Positions 7,976-16,912 of a stretch of DNA of 64,000 nucleotides are shown one piece after another. The stretch is from Kordiimonas lipolytica (GTDB taxonomy: Bacteria > Pseudomonadota > Alphaproteobacteria > Sphingomonadales > Kordiimonadaceae). The stretch is from contig NZ_LRUB01000022.1 in the NCBI RefSeq assembly GCF_001550065.1, positions 122,034-186,033 on the forward strand, read 5' to 3'. Position 1 is the stretch's first letter. Every line of letters begins with the position of its first letter. The notes under the pieces were generated by a model, which made no database searches, was not told the origin of the DNA, and was given only the letters and a program-made list of their open reading frames with translations. Position numbers and translations under genes: made by a program.

Positions 7976-8226
7976 GTGTCCCTCTCCCCAGAACATTGTT
8001 GGCTGCGTGGTCCGCAGCCGGTTTCTATTTGCGGCCTAGGGTTAAGCGAAATGGCTAGGATGGCAAGGATTATCCGAAAAATATTCCGTTATTCCCATGG
8101 CTTACCGTCTATCTTTTATGGCGGGAAGCACCCCTGTGCGACGTCTAAAATTATAGCCGTTTATAGACTATTCATCTTGGCGTGTTAGAGTGGCATTGAG
8201 GTGGATAGAGGAAAAGTGGGGCAGGC

Positions 8227-8745
8227 GTGGGACCGATCACGAAATCTGGTTTGAAATCTGTGTTGCTTGCAGGCGCTGTTGTGCTCTCGAGCATGCCGGC
8301 TCAGGCTTGTATCAAGCAGGCTGAGCTGAAGGCCGATCAGCTTCGGTTCCTTGAGCTGCAGCTCAAGGTGGCGGCGCTCAAGTGCCGTTTTGAGAACCCG
8401 CGGTTTGCCGCGCTCTATAACCGGTTTGTCGGGGCGCACAAAGGCGCAATCAAGGCCAGCCGCTGGCCTGTAGAAGCTTATCTCGCGCGCCAGACCCGCA
8501 TGAATATGGACGCCTATGTCACCAAGACGGCGAACCGTATTTCGCTTGAAAGCATCGACGTAGACGGTTTTTGCGCCAACGCAGCAGTAGTGGCCGACAT
8601 GGCGGCATCTTACGCTGATCCGCTGATGGTGATGGACCTTCTGCCGGTGCAGTACCGCACACCGCGCCCGGTCTGCAAAAAGGGCCTTCCGCCGACCACG
8701 GCCGCGACTGGCGGGGCTGGGCGCATAGAGACCATAGACCGCTAG
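8227..8745 (+). CDS. Secreted protein of unknown function
   Basis: The 172-aa product begins at a GTG with a G-rich ribosome site and has a signal peptide (SVLLAGAVVLSSMPAQA, predicted cut before CIKQ). A cysteine directly after the cut could also mean a lipoprotein, but the lipobox is poor. The mature part is helical, with four cysteines and no family I recognise. A strong terminator follows, so it is probably monocistronic. Confidence 0.65.
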   Translation: MGPITKSGLKSVLLAGAVVLSSMPAQACIKQAELKADQLRFLELQLKVAALKCRFENPRFAALYNRFVGAHKGAIKASRWPVEAYLARQTRMNMDAYVTKTANRISLESIDVDGFCANAAVVADMAASYADPLMVMDLLPVQYRTPRPVCKKGLPPTTAATGGAGRIETIDR

Positions 8746-8784
8746 CCCAGTGCGAAGCTTAAGTCCTGGTGTTTCCCCAAAAGA

Positions 8785-8819
8785 AAAGGCCGCCCGAATG
8801 AGCGGCCTTTCTTGATTTT
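8785..8819. terminator. Bidirectional rho-independent terminator
   Basis: AAAGGCCGC pairs with GCGGCCTTT around an 8-nt loop. A-rich and T-rich flanks allow use by both the plus-strand secreted-protein gene and the minus-strand OmpA-family gene. Confidence 0.85.
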
Positions 8820-8834
8820 GGTCTGTTGCGCGGA

Positions 8835-9953
8835 TTAGCGCTTCAGTACGATTTCCGCGCGGCGGTTTTGCGGCTCGCGCACACCGTCTTCGGTGGCAAC
8901 AAGCGGCGAGCTTTCGCCTTTCGCATCGGTCATGATGAAGCGGGCTTCAATGCCTTCAGCCATCAGGGCTGCTTTCACAGCAGCAGCGCGGCGCTCGGAC
9001 AGGGCCTGGTTGTAGGCTTCAGTGCCGGAGCGGTCAGCGTGACCGGTTGCCATGATGCGTACAGCCTTGTGCTCTTTGAAAGCTTTGGCCGCTGCCTTGA
9101 TGATGCGGGCAGCGTCCGGCGTGATGTCGGATTTGTCGAAGTCGAAGAACACCATGAACGGGCCGGGCAGGGCCACTGGCTTCGGCTCTGGTTTCTTTTC
9201 TTCAACAACCTGCGGCGTTGCAACAGGGGCCGGTGCCGGCTCCTGGCGAACAACAGGCTCAGGCGCCTGACGGACAGGCTCAGCCTGACGCGGCGCGGAC
9301 TCAGCACCGAAACGCCAGCTCAGGCGCACGAACACTTCGTTGTTCACGACTTTATAGTCAGACGTGCGCGCTTCGGTCTGGAAGCCCCGGTCATGGGTGC
9401 GGAAGTGGCGGAAGCCCATACCAAGCTCAAGGCCGCCGTCAATCGGCTTCAGGATTTGAGCCATCACCTGATTGGCGAACTGCCAACGGCTATCGTCCAT
9501 AACCAGCGTTTGGCCGGAGCGCAAACGGTTGACTTCAACATCTGCGAAACCGAAGCCTGCGCCAACAAGCGCCTTCCAGCCGCTGAATTCAGCGAATTCA
9601 TACCAGGCGTTCGCCATGATGGCGGAAGATTTCTGTACGCCGCCAGCAAGATTGTGGCCGAGATCAAGGTCCAGGCCGCCAGCGCCATCTACTTCCATGG
9701 AGTGGTAGCGGTTGGTACGGATGGCATATTCACCTTCAAGGCGCCATTTGCCGAAGGTGCGGCCAGCATACAGGCCGCCCATCAGGCCCAGGTTTTTCTT
9801 GTCGGAAAGCGAGAGGCCGCTCAGGCTATTTTCCACCGAACCACGGTCAGAGCGCGTGCCGCCCATCTCAAAGCCGGCATAGAAATTATTGTCGTCGGCC
9901 ATTACGGCGGTGGCACTGGTGCTCAGCAGCAGCGATGCGATCAAAACACGCAT
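8835..9953 (-). CDS. OmpA-family outer membrane protein
   Basis: The 372-aa protein has a signal peptide (cut after ATAVMA), an N-terminal eight-strand beta-barrel-like region (about 25-205), a proline/alanine/glutamate-rich linker (about 207-250) and a C-terminal OmpA/MotB peptidoglycan-binding domain (about 255-372). The domain carries FFDFDKSDITPDA, ATGHADRSGTEAYNQALSERRA and the closing RRAEIVLKR. It would anchor the outer membrane to the cell wall. The ATG at 9953 follows AAAGGGGAA. OprF/OmpA-type proteins share this layout, so a precise name is not given. Confidence 0.9.
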   Translation of the reverse strand: MRVLIASLLLSTSATAVMADDNNFYAGFEMGGTRSDRGSVENSLSGLSLSDKKNLGLMGGLYAGRTFGKWRLEGEYAIRTNRYHSMEVDGAGGLDLDLGHNLAGGVQKSSAIMANAWYEFAEFSGWKALVGAGFGFADVEVNRLRSGQTLVMDDSRWQFANQVMAQILKPIDGGLELGMGFRHFRTHDRGFQTEARTSDYKVVNNEVFVRLSWRFGAESAPRQAEPVRQAPEPVVRQEPAPAPVATPQVVEEKKPEPKPVALPGPFMVFFDFDKSDITPDAARIIKAAAKAFKEHKAVRIMATGHADRSGTEAYNQALSERRAAAVKAALMAEGIEARFIMTDAKGESSPLVATEDGVREPQNRRAEIVLKR

Positions 9954-10182
9954 AATCTATTTCCCCTTTTGTAGATCAATAAGATCGATCTGGACATTAA
10001 TCCGGGGAATAAGCTTGAAATCGGGCAGAAACAAGCTGTTTTCATGCCTTTTTTCGCATTATGTGGGAAACAGGGGCGGGCTGTTGCAATTTGGTCGCAA
10101 CGGGATTGCAGCCTGATCAGGCTTTTGGGGCTTTCATGGGGTAGCCTGTGAAGGCTTGGGCTGGGCTGGAGCAGGTGCGGTG

Positions 10183-11262
10183 TTATGCGGCACTTTGCGG
10201 CGTCATTCTGCCGGACGGGCGGCTTTGCCACAAAGAGGGATTGCCAACTTCGCGCCGGGCGCGCCGGGCGCCATAGTGGCGGCGGGCCAGCTTGTGAATA
10301 TGCTCGATATGGCCATCTTCCAGGTTGCAATCGCGCATCAGCGCCTGGAACTGCTTGAGATTGGCCAGATGCAAGACCTCGCGAATTTCAGTGAGGATGC
10401 GGCCTGCAAAGGCCGCAAGCCCGCTTTCAAGGAAGGCAAGACACCCGCGGTCCGCCATCGCAAGCATCAACTCAGGGCTTAATTTGCCATTTTGGCGAAG
10501 GTCAAGCACATGGGCATGAACCTGACCCGGTGTTGCATGCCTGATCTGTCGCCATATGGTCTCGTGTGTGCTGTTGACCATCACGGTTTTTGCAACAGCC
10601 GGGTCCACGCCATACCTTTCAGACAGTTCTTTCCGCAGCTGATCACCTACATGGTGCAGAATCTTGGTCACAATTGAAAGCGGCAGGTTCGGCCGTTTGG
10701 CAATGGCTTCAATCACCCTGGCGTTATCGGCAAAATGGTCGAGCACCATGGAGGCGAGCGCGTCATCTATTCCCACACTAGGGTTGCCGATGACTGTGAG
10801 CGCTGCATTGTCGTTGGCGTGACAGATCAACTGGCGGCTGGCTTTTGCGCCGATATCGGACCGTACGGCAATCGCCAGTTGGGCGTTGTCGCTAAGGAGC
10901 GGAATCAGTTCTGCCATCAGGCTGTCAGACAGGGCCGGTGTCACGCGCAGGAATGGGACGGCAACCTCATCAGCATCGCAGGCGATCTTGGTGATGATGG
11001 TTTTCGGCAGCCGGGTGTATTTCCTGAGCTCAAAAGCCAAAGTTTCCCGAACCTGCAGGCAGAGGTCAGATGCCAACGCTTCCGCCAGAAGGCATGCCGC
11101 GGCATATTTTTCCTTGTCGCGATTCTGGGGGAACAGCTGTTCGCCAGCTTTGCGCGCCAAAGTAACACGCTCTGGGACCGCAAGACTGCTGATACAGTCA
11201 CTGGCTGTATTCGGCTTGGTTACGGGTTGTTTTTCGGACATGGCATCTACCGCGTTCTGCAT
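10183..11262 (-). CDS. DUF2336 domain protein
   Basis: The 359-aa soluble protein is built of alpha-helical HEAT-like units, with ALASDLCLQVRETLAFELR and repeated units such as LVSDNAQLAIA-like, NPSVGIDDALASMVLDHF and RPNLPLSIVTKIL. This matches the alphaproteobacterial DUF2336 family, whose members in some species are linked to motility and development control; the role here is unknown. The start could be the ATG at 11262 or the in-frame ATG at 11241, and neither has a strong ribosome site. It stands upstream of the OmpA-family gene on the same strand, 229 bases apart. A short AGCCTGATCAGGCT palindrome at 10110 lies in that gap. Confidence 0.8.
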   Translation of the reverse strand: MQNAVDAMSEKQPVTKPNTASDCISSLAVPERVTLARKAGEQLFPQNRDKEKYAAACLLAEALASDLCLQVRETLAFELRKYTRLPKTIITKIACDADEVAVPFLRVTPALSDSLMAELIPLLSDNAQLAIAVRSDIGAKASRQLICHANDNAALTVIGNPSVGIDDALASMVLDHFADNARVIEAIAKRPNLPLSIVTKILHHVGDQLRKELSERYGVDPAVAKTVMVNSTHETIWRQIRHATPGQVHAHVLDLRQNGKLSPELMLAMADRGCLAFLESGLAAFAGRILTEIREVLHLANLKQFQALMRDCNLEDGHIEHIHKLARRHYGARRARREVGNPSLWQSRPSGRMTPQSAA

Positions 11263-11442
11263 GTGTTAACCTTGGCCCCTTCCATTTCCCAATCACCGTA
11301 GCAAAAATAAACCTATAGGAGAAACTATAAAAAGTTTGGGCGCAGAGGTTGTGCATATTTCCGTAAAATAATAGGCATTTCTTAAGATGTCTGCCTTAGA
11401 TTGAGAGCTGCATACGATTGGGCGTTGTTGGGAAGTTTTGCC

Positions 11443-11763
11443 ATGAGGGCATTTCTATACGGCGTGTGCGCTTTACTAGTGCTAGGGCTAGTCCAGTTAT
11501 GGCCTTCTAAAGGCGGCCTTTGGCTGGTTCAGCTATCTCCTTTAGCTACCGACGATCAGGCTGTTGCTCAACTCTTCCAAATGCCCGTCGATCTGGTCGA
11601 CGTGGTTGGCAGCAACTCATTTCTTGTGAAACCTCATCGCGATGTCTCGCCCGGGGTTTTGATCCAGCGCGGTGCAGTTCTCGTAGTGGAGGCGCCAATT
11701 GATTTTGGCTGTGTCCCTCCTAAAAAAGCATCCGCCTGGCAGGCAAAGGTAAAATCCTTATGA
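11443..11763 (+). CDS. Small membrane-anchored protein coupled to a chemoreceptor
   Basis: The 106-aa protein has one N-terminal hydrophobic helix (residues about 3-20, FLYGVCALLVLGLVQLW), which is either an uncleaved anchor or a signal peptide. An approximately 80-residue probably periplasmic part ends in a basic tail. Its stop codon overlaps the start of the methyl-accepting chemotaxis gene (ATGA, 11760-11763), so translation of the two is coupled. The family is unknown. The tight coupling suggests it acts with the receptor, for example as a ligand-binding or stability partner, but that is inference. Confidence 0.7.
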   Translation: MRAFLYGVCALLVLGLVQLWPSKGGLWLVQLSPLATDDQAVAQLFQMPVDLVDVVGSNSFLVKPHRDVSPGVLIQRGAVLVVEAPIDFGCVPPKKASAWQAKVKSL

Positions 11764-13301
11764 ATATGATTGAAGATATCCGGTCAACCTTCTCGCGTTT
11801 CCTGACATACGCACTGGCTGCCCATGTTGTACTTGTTGCTGCAGCGGCACTCTTGCTGGGACAGGACGTAATGGCGCCCGTGCTTCTGGCCATTCTGCTG
11901 GCGGTGGTCCCCATTGCGGTGCACTGGCGTGTGGGCGCGTCGCAGTTGCAACGCGAACTTGCGGGCGCTTCCATGGTCTTGTTTGCGGCCCTTCTGGTTT
12001 ATGTGTTCAGGGGGCACCCCTGGCAGATCGACATGCATATGTATTTCTTCGCCGTATTGGCGCTGCTGGGTGGTTTCTGTGACTTCCGGGTCGTGCTGGT
12101 AAGCGCTGCGGTGGTAGCCGTTCATCACCTTCTGTTCAATTTCCTTGTGCCAACGTGGGTCTTCCCCGACGGAGCTGATTTTTGGCGGGTGGTTTTGCAC
12201 GCGGTCATTCTGGTGGTCGAGGCTGTGTGTCTGGTTTGGCTGACACAGAAGCTGGACGCATCCTTCAAGTCGGCGGAGATGGCACAGGTTAAGGCTGAAG
12301 GTGCTGCTGAGGAAGCTGTTGCCGCCGCGAAAGAAGCCGAAACAATGAAGGTTGAAGCAGAAGCCGCGCTTGAGCAGGTCAAGCAAAACGAGGCAGAGAA
12401 GAAGCAACTGGAGCAACAGGCAGCCAGAGAGCGCGAGGAGGCTGCAGAGCGGGCCAAAGCCGAGCGCGCGGCCGCCGCCGCTGAATTTGAAAGCTCAGTC
12501 AACAGCCTGATTGCCGAACTGTCTGCGTCTATTGAAGAACTTGGCGGCAATGCCCAGTCGCTGCAGGATGCCGTAGCCATCGCGGATGACAGGGTTGGCA
12601 GTGTCAGCGACAGCTCTAGCCGCGTGAATTCGAATGTCAGCACGGTTGCTGCCAGTACTGAAGAAATGTCAGCTACGGCACAGGAAATCTCCCGCCAGGT
12701 TGCGCAGACAACCCAGGTCGCCGAAGAGGCGTCCGATCAGTCGTCCGTGAGTGAACAGGCGATCAAGGAACTGACCGTCAGGTCAAATGAAATTCGCAAT
12801 GTGATTGTGATGATCAGTGATATCGCTGAACAGACAAACCTGCTGGCGCTTAACGCCACCATCGAAGCAGCCCGCGCCGGTGAGGCGGGCAAGGGCTTTG
12901 CTGTTGTCGCAAGCGAGGTGAAGAGCCTGGCGAACCAGTCCGCCAAGGCCACGGAAGAGATCGAAGGCCTTGTGGAGCGTATTATGAAGGCGACAACAGC
13001 GGCAGAAGAGGCTAATCGCAATATTGTCACCATCATCAACAGTGTCCGCGATAATGCGAATGGCATTGCTGCTGCGGTGGAAGAGCAATCCGCGTCCACG
13101 CAGGAAACAGCCCGTGCTGCGCAGCTTGCGGCAGAGGATACAGCAGGGGTTGACGAAGCGGCCGCAGAACTTCTGGACGTTGTGTCGAAAGTGTCGCAGA
13201 CCTCGAAACATTCTGCCTCCCTTGCCACCCTGTTGGCCGGCAAGATCCAGGATGTCAGGACAAGCGCAAACAATTTCGTGATGCAGCTGTCCAGTAGCTG
13301 A
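11760..13301 (+). CDS. Methyl-accepting chemotaxis protein with polytopic membrane sensor domain
   Basis: The 513-aa receptor has about six membrane helices in residues 15-170 instead of the common two-helix periplasmic sensor. A long alanine/glutamate-rich coiled coil (about 178-245) and the cytoplasmic MCP signalling domain follow. The hairpin tip is EQTNLLALNATIEAARAGEAGKGFAVVASEV, starting at residue 357, with the usual helices on both sides. Histidines in the membrane region (His86, His93, His122, His123, in HPWQIDMHMYFF and VAVHHLLFN) suggest binding of heme or a metal. I see no HAMP domain. It would signal through CheA/CheW to the flagellar motor. The preceding gene is translationally coupled. 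Confidence 0.93.
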   Translation: MNMIEDIRSTFSRFLTYALAAHVVLVAAAALLLGQDVMAPVLLAILLAVVPIAVHWRVGASQLQRELAGASMVLFAALLVYVFRGHPWQIDMHMYFFAVLALLGGFCDFRVVLVSAAVVAVHHLLFNFLVPTWVFPDGADFWRVVLHAVILVVEAVCLVWLTQKLDASFKSAEMAQVKAEGAAEEAVAAAKEAETMKVEAEAALEQVKQNEAEKKQLEQQAAREREEAAERAKAERAAAAAEFESSVNSLIAELSASIEELGGNAQSLQDAVAIADDRVGSVSDSSSRVNSNVSTVAASTEEMSATAQEISRQVAQTTQVAEEASDQSSVSEQAIKELTVRSNEIRNVIVMISDIAEQTNLLALNATIEAARAGEAGKGFAVVASEVKSLANQSAKATEEIEGLVERIMKATTAAEEANRNIVTIINSVRDNANGIAAAVEEQSASTQETARAAQLAAEDTAGVDEAAAELLDVVSKVSQTSKHSASLATLLAGKIQDVRTSANNFVMQLSSS

Positions 13302-13326
13302 TTCAGGTGATGCAGTAACAAAAGAA

Positions 13327-13357
13327 AAAAGCCCGGAAGCAAAACTTCCGGGCTTTT
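13327..13357. terminator. Bidirectional rho-independent terminator between chemoreceptor gene and tRNA-Asn
   Basis: AAAAGCCCGGAAG pairs perfectly with CTTCCGGGCTTTT around a 5-nt loop, a 13-bp stem with A and T tracts at its sides. It serves both the plus-strand receptor gene and the minus-strand tRNA. Confidence 0.9.
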
Positions 13358-13362
13358 ATAAT

Positions 13363-13437
13363 TGGCTCCCCAGGGCGGATTCGAACCACCGGCCAAGCGG
13401 TTAACAGCCGCTTGCTCTACCACTGAGCTACTGGGGA
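13363..13437 (-). tRNA. tRNA-Asn (GTT)
   Basis: The minus strand folds into a full cloverleaf of 75 nt including an encoded CCA. The acceptor stem is TCCCCAG with CTGGGGA, the anticodon arm is AGCGG-CTGTTAA-CCGCT with anticodon GTT, and the T arm contains GGTTCGAATCC. Confidence 0.96.
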
Positions 13438-13493
13438 TCATGGTAGATGTTCGGGGCGTCCGGAGCATCACTCCGTGGCCGCGAATGGGTGCC

Positions 13494-13521
13494 TTTATAC
13501 TCATATTTTTCAGCGTGCCAA
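13494..13521 (-). promoter_or_regulatory. Probable sigma-70 promoter for tRNA-Asn
   Basis: On the minus strand TTGGCA (13516-13521) and TATAAA (13494-13499) are separated by 16 bases. The tRNA 5' end lies 57 bases downstream of the -10 box. Confidence 0.55.
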
Positions 13522-13616
13522 GAGTAAATTTACATTTTTCTTGTGGTCTTGTGAAAATACCTTGAAACGCTTGCGCTTAAACGGCTTCATTGGGGCGGCA
13601 AGTCAACGGGGGCATA

Positions 13617-14582
13617 ATGGGCGACAAAGAAAACAGCTGGTTCTGGCGGGACTATTGGCAGCAGGGGCAACTGGCCTGTTGTCTTTCTGACGACCTGCGT
13701 GCTGGCTATGACGGCCTATTGGCCGAAACCTGGGCCGATTTCTTCGCACGCTTAACCGATAGGGCATCGATTCTGGATGTTTGCACCGGTAACGGCGGGG
13801 CAGCGCTTCTGGCAGCCAAAGCCGCGCGAAATCTTGGTTGTAGCTTTGACATTCTGGGTGTGGATTTGGCACTTATTGACCCTGCGGCTCATGTCAAAAT
13901 TGATCCTGATCTTATTCGGGCGGTCCGGTTTGAGGGTGGTGTGGACGCAGCCGCGTTGCCGTTCGAAGATGGCAGATTCGATGCCGTCACCAGCCAGTTC
14001 GGTATTGAATATGCGGGGCTTGATCACCCGGCGCTGGAAGCCGCACGTGTGTTGAAAAACGGTGGGCGCCTGAGGTTCGTGGTGCATGCCACAAAGGGGA
14101 TTGCCGAAGAAGGCGCGCGGCATGAACTGACGCTGGTTCCCACCCTTGGTTCAGCCCGGCTGCACGAAGCGCTCAGGCGAGCACTGAAGGCGGTCGATTC
14201 TCTCAACCGCGGGCAGGGCACCCGGTCTGAGGCAGAAAGTGCGGTCGAGCAATTCATTGGTGAGATTGAAGAACTGGACAGCAAACTGAAGGACCATCCG
14301 AACCAGGCCACGATCCTGACACTGGGGCGCAGGCTGCTCAGGCTGTTTGAGGCAATGGAGACAGCCGCCATTCCGGACATCCTGCGCGAAGTGGATGCAT
14401 CTGAACGGTCGGTGGAGGCGCATCTGTTGCGGCTTGAGGCGCTTGCGGGCGCTGCGTCGACCGAAGAAGACATCACCTGTGCAGTGGGGGCCATGAGGGT
14501 CGCAGGGGTGGACGCAAGATATCATGCCCTGATGGACGGCCCGGACATGTTGGCCTGGGTGATCGAAGGCCTGAAGCGCTGA
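13617..14582 (+). CDS. Class I SAM-dependent methyltransferase
   Basis: The 321-aa protein has a Rossmann-type methyltransferase domain. Motif I is ILDVCTGNGGAALLAAKAA near residue 48, an acidic motif II region is LGVDLALIDPA, and motif IV is DGRFDAVTSQFGIEYA. The C-terminal half is helical. The ATG at 13617 is preceded by GGGGG and begins MGDKENSWFWRDYW, which reads like a real N-terminus, whereas nine codons upstream do not. The substrate is unknown. It is monocistronic, flanked by the tRNA-Asn promoter region and a terminator. Confidence 0.8.
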   Translation: MGDKENSWFWRDYWQQGQLACCLSDDLRAGYDGLLAETWADFFARLTDRASILDVCTGNGGAALLAAKAARNLGCSFDILGVDLALIDPAAHVKIDPDLIRAVRFEGGVDAAALPFEDGRFDAVTSQFGIEYAGLDHPALEAARVLKNGGRLRFVVHATKGIAEEGARHELTLVPTLGSARLHEALRRALKAVDSLNRGQGTRSEAESAVEQFIGEIEELDSKLKDHPNQATILTLGRRLLRLFEAMETAAIPDILREVDASERSVEAHLLRLEALAGAASTEEDITCAVGAMRVAGVDARYHALMDGPDMLAWVIEGLKR

Positions 14583-14612
14583 TCATAACCAACTGCAATA
14601 TTCAGCTCAAAA

Positions 14613-14642
14613 AAAGCCTGGGCCAAATTCAGCCCAGGCTTT
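14613..14642. terminator. Bidirectional rho-independent terminator
   Basis: AAAGCCTGGGC pairs with GCCCAGGCTTT around an 8-nt loop, with A-run and T-run flanks. It separates the convergent methyltransferase and RTX genes. Confidence 0.9.
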
Positions 14643-14663
14643 TGTTTCTGGTTCGCGAGCACC

Positions 14664-16568
14664 TTAGAAGGTGATGTTCATATCCGCCAGGTCTGCCAGC
14701 GTGATGCCAACCAGGAAGATTGATGATCCCCCGCCTGTGTCGATCAGGAGGCCGGTGTCAGCGCCTATTGTTGTCTCCTGCGATGCGGCCTCAAGGTCGC
14801 TGACGCTGATGAAGTCGGTCGTGGTGTTGGCTATATAGAGCGTATCTTGAGCTGTGCTGAAGTCGCTCACCACATCGTTGCCATGGCCGCCTCCGAAATA
14901 GAACGTGTCGGCACCGTCGCCCCCCGTAAGCGTGTCATCGCCGGTACCGCCGTAAAGTTCATCGTCACCACCGCCAGCGTCTACGATGTCATCACCGCCG
15001 CCGCCGAACAGGTCATCATTGCCTTCATTGCCACCCACGTCATCGTTGCCCGATGAGCCAAAGATGGTGTCGTCGCCATCGCCGCCACGGACGTCATCGT
15101 CACCGTCATCCTTGCCTGCATAAACGATGTCGTCACCGCCGCCGGCGTCAACAATATCGTCGCCGTCGCCGCCGCCAATGACATCCTTGCCGCCCGCGCC
15201 ATAGATCCGGTCGCTGCCACTACCGGCCCACACCGAGTTGCTGGCGTTGCCGTCCTGCTCTTCTTCGCCTTCGTCAAATTCGCCGTCCTGATCGTCGTCA
15301 TTCCAGCTGCCTACAATCATCACATCGTCGCCGTCACCGCCATACAGCGTGTCGTCGCCGTCATCGCCGAGGCCGTTGTCGTCAAAGTCGTCGCCTACGA
15401 CAATGTCGTTGCCAGTGCCGCCACCGACAACATCATTGCCCTGGCCACCGGCGAATTTGTCGTCGCCATCATCGTCAGCGCCTGCGAAAATTTGGTCATC
15501 GTCATCGCCGCCATCGATGGTGTCATCCCCGGCGCCACCGCTCAGGAAGTCGTTGCCGCCGTTGCCCTTTAGGTTGTCGTTGCCGTTGTTGCCCTTCAGC
15601 CTTTGGGCGCCGTCGTCGCCTTCATGATCATCGTCTTCGTCGCCGCCGTCGAAATCTTCATCATCTGGCTCGTCGTCGGAACCGTCGCCCTCTTCGTCGA
15701 GATCAATCGCGCCAGCGGACAGGTTGCCGAGGTCGAAGTCAAGAAGGGTCAGGGTCTTGCCGTTGCCAAGGTCAATGACAACATTGGCGCCCGACTGGGT
15801 GGCGTTGTCGAGAAGCTGGGTGAAGCTATTGAGCGTCTCGATGTCGTCCAGGTCGATCCGGTCGCCCTCATTCGGGTTGAAGTCTGTAATGACGTCGGAT
15901 GACCGGTCATCGATTTCGAATTCATCCGCGCCGCTGCCACCGGTGAGCCTGTCGTTGCCGTCGCCGCCGTCAAGCTCATCATCGCCGTCGCCACCGTTGA
16001 GCGTGTCGGCGCCGCTGCTGCCCTTGAGTTCGTCTGCACCCGCACCGCCTGTCAGGATGTCGTTGCCAGACCCGCCCTTGAGCTCGTCATCGCCGTCGCC
16101 ACCATCGATGGTGTCATTGCCGTTGCCGCCCTTGATTTCATCTGCGCCCAGGCCGCCTGTCAGCTTGTCTGCGCCGTCGCCGCCATCGACCTCATCATCG
16201 CCGTTGCCGCCATCGATGGTGTCGTCGCCGTCATGGCCGTCTATTTCATTGTCGTCATCATCCCCGTCGAAGGAATCGTCGTCTTCGTCTTCGTCATCGT
16301 CAGAATCATCGTCGTCAGAATCATCATCGTTTGCGTCGCTATCATCGTCATCGTCGTTTGCGTCGCTATCATCGTCATCGTCGTTTGCGTCGCTATCATC
16401 GTCATCATCGTTTGCGTCGCTATCGTCATCGTCGTTGCTATTCGGGCCTTCTGGCGCGGCAGCCATCGGTGCCGCAGTCGATCCCGCTACAAGTTTGTCG
16501 AGAAGGGAAGGGATGACGACACCTTCAAGGATGTCATCTGTTTCAAAATCGTCGAATTGATCAGACAT
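14664..16568 (-). CDS. Acidic RTX (hemolysin-type calcium-binding repeat) protein
   Basis: The 634-aa protein has a short N-terminal segment and no Sec signal peptide. A polyaspartate tract with SDANDDDDD repeated four times (about residues 47-85) precedes two blocks of GGXGXDXUX nonapeptide repeats (about 110-215 and 330-570) that should form calcium-binding beta-rolls. The C-terminal 60 residues, ending in LVGITLADLADMNITF, look like a type I secretion signal. I chose the ATG at 16568 (MSDQFDDFE), which has AGGAG seven bases upstream. The tolC gene 2.4 kb away could supply the outer-membrane channel, but no ABC/HlyD pair is in the window. No enzymatic domain is visible, so it may be structural or adhesive. 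Confidence 0.88.
   Translation of the reverse strand: MSDQFDDFETDDILEGVVIPSLLDKLVAGSTAAPMAAAPEGPNSNDDDDSDANDDDDDSDANDDDDDSDANDDDDDSDANDDDSDDDDSDDDEDEDDDSFDGDDDDNEIDGHDGDDTIDGGNGDDEVDGGDGADKLTGGLGADEIKGGNGNDTIDGGDGDDELKGGSGNDILTGGAGADELKGSSGADTLNGGDGDDELDGGDGNDRLTGGSGADEFEIDDRSSDVITDFNPNEGDRIDLDDIETLNSFTQLLDNATQSGANVVIDLGNGKTLTLLDFDLGNLSAGAIDLDEEGDGSDDEPDDEDFDGGDEDDDHEGDDGAQRLKGNNGNDNLKGNGGNDFLSGGAGDDTIDGGDDDDQIFAGADDDGDDKFAGGQGNDVVGGGTGNDIVVGDDFDDNGLGDDGDDTLYGGDGDDVMIVGSWNDDDQDGEFDEGEEEQDGNASNSVWAGSGSDRIYGAGGKDVIGGGDGDDIVDAGGGDDIVYAGKDDGDDDVRGGDGDDTIFGSSGNDDVGGNEGNDDLFGGGGDDIVDAGGGDDELYGGTGDDTLTGGDGADTFYFGGGHGNDVVSDFSTAQDTLYIANTTTDFISVSDLEAASQETTIGADTGLLIDTGGGSSIFLVGITLADLADMNITF
16330..16437. 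repeat. 27-bp tandem repeat, four copies, within the RTX gene
   Basis: Four consecutive 27-bp units begin at 16330, 16357, 16384 and 16411, each opening with TTTGCGTCGCTATC on the plus strand. They are identical or nearly so and in frame, encoding nine-residue Asp/Ser/Ala/Asn units. Copy-number change by slippage would keep the frame. Confidence 0.92.
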
Positions 16569-16791
16569 GCGATAGCTCCTGTCGTTCATAGGCAAGCTTT
16601 CGCGCGGCGTATTGCCGTGCGAAAGCTCTAGTTTCCATGCAGCAGTCTAGCACGCCTGTGTTACAGGGATTTGACCGAAATCAAGGATAGGGAACCTGCG
16701 GCGGTTTGGCTGCGGCGCAAAGCGGGGACAAAAGAAAAAGGCGCCACAGCTTTATCAAGCCGTAACGCCCTGCAATTTCTTGCTGAATTCT

Positions 16792-16865
16792 TGGAGGCGC
16801 GAACCGGAATCGAACCGGTGTACACGGATTTGCAATCCGCTGCGTCACCACTCCGCCATCGCGCC
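16792..16865 (-). tRNA. tRNA-Cys (GCA)
   Basis: The minus strand gives a 74-nt cloverleaf with encoded CCA. The acceptor stem is GGCGCGA with TCGCGCC, the discriminator base is U as expected for tRNA-Cys, the anticodon loop TTGCAAA carries GCA, and the T arm has CGGTTCGATTCCG. Confidence 0.96.
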
Positions 16866-16883
16866 TCTCGTGGTGGTCCGGAA

Positions 16884-16912
16884 CGTATAGTCAGACGTAT
16901 AAGAAGGGTCAA
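16884..16912 (-). promoter_or_regulatory. Sigma-70 promoter for tRNA-Cys
   Basis: On the minus strand TTGACC (16907-16912) and TATACG (16884-16889) are exactly 17 bases apart, about 18 bases before the tRNA 5' end. Confidence 0.75.

Noticed and set aside
16330..16437. CRISPR-like array
   Set aside because: The 27-bp units are direct tandem copies without spacers, in frame within the RTX gene.
15724..16560. Ser/Pro-rich plus-strand frame opposite the acidic RTX gene
   Set aside because: The low-complexity protein is the complement of GGXGXD repeat codons. The RTX frame explains the repeat structure.
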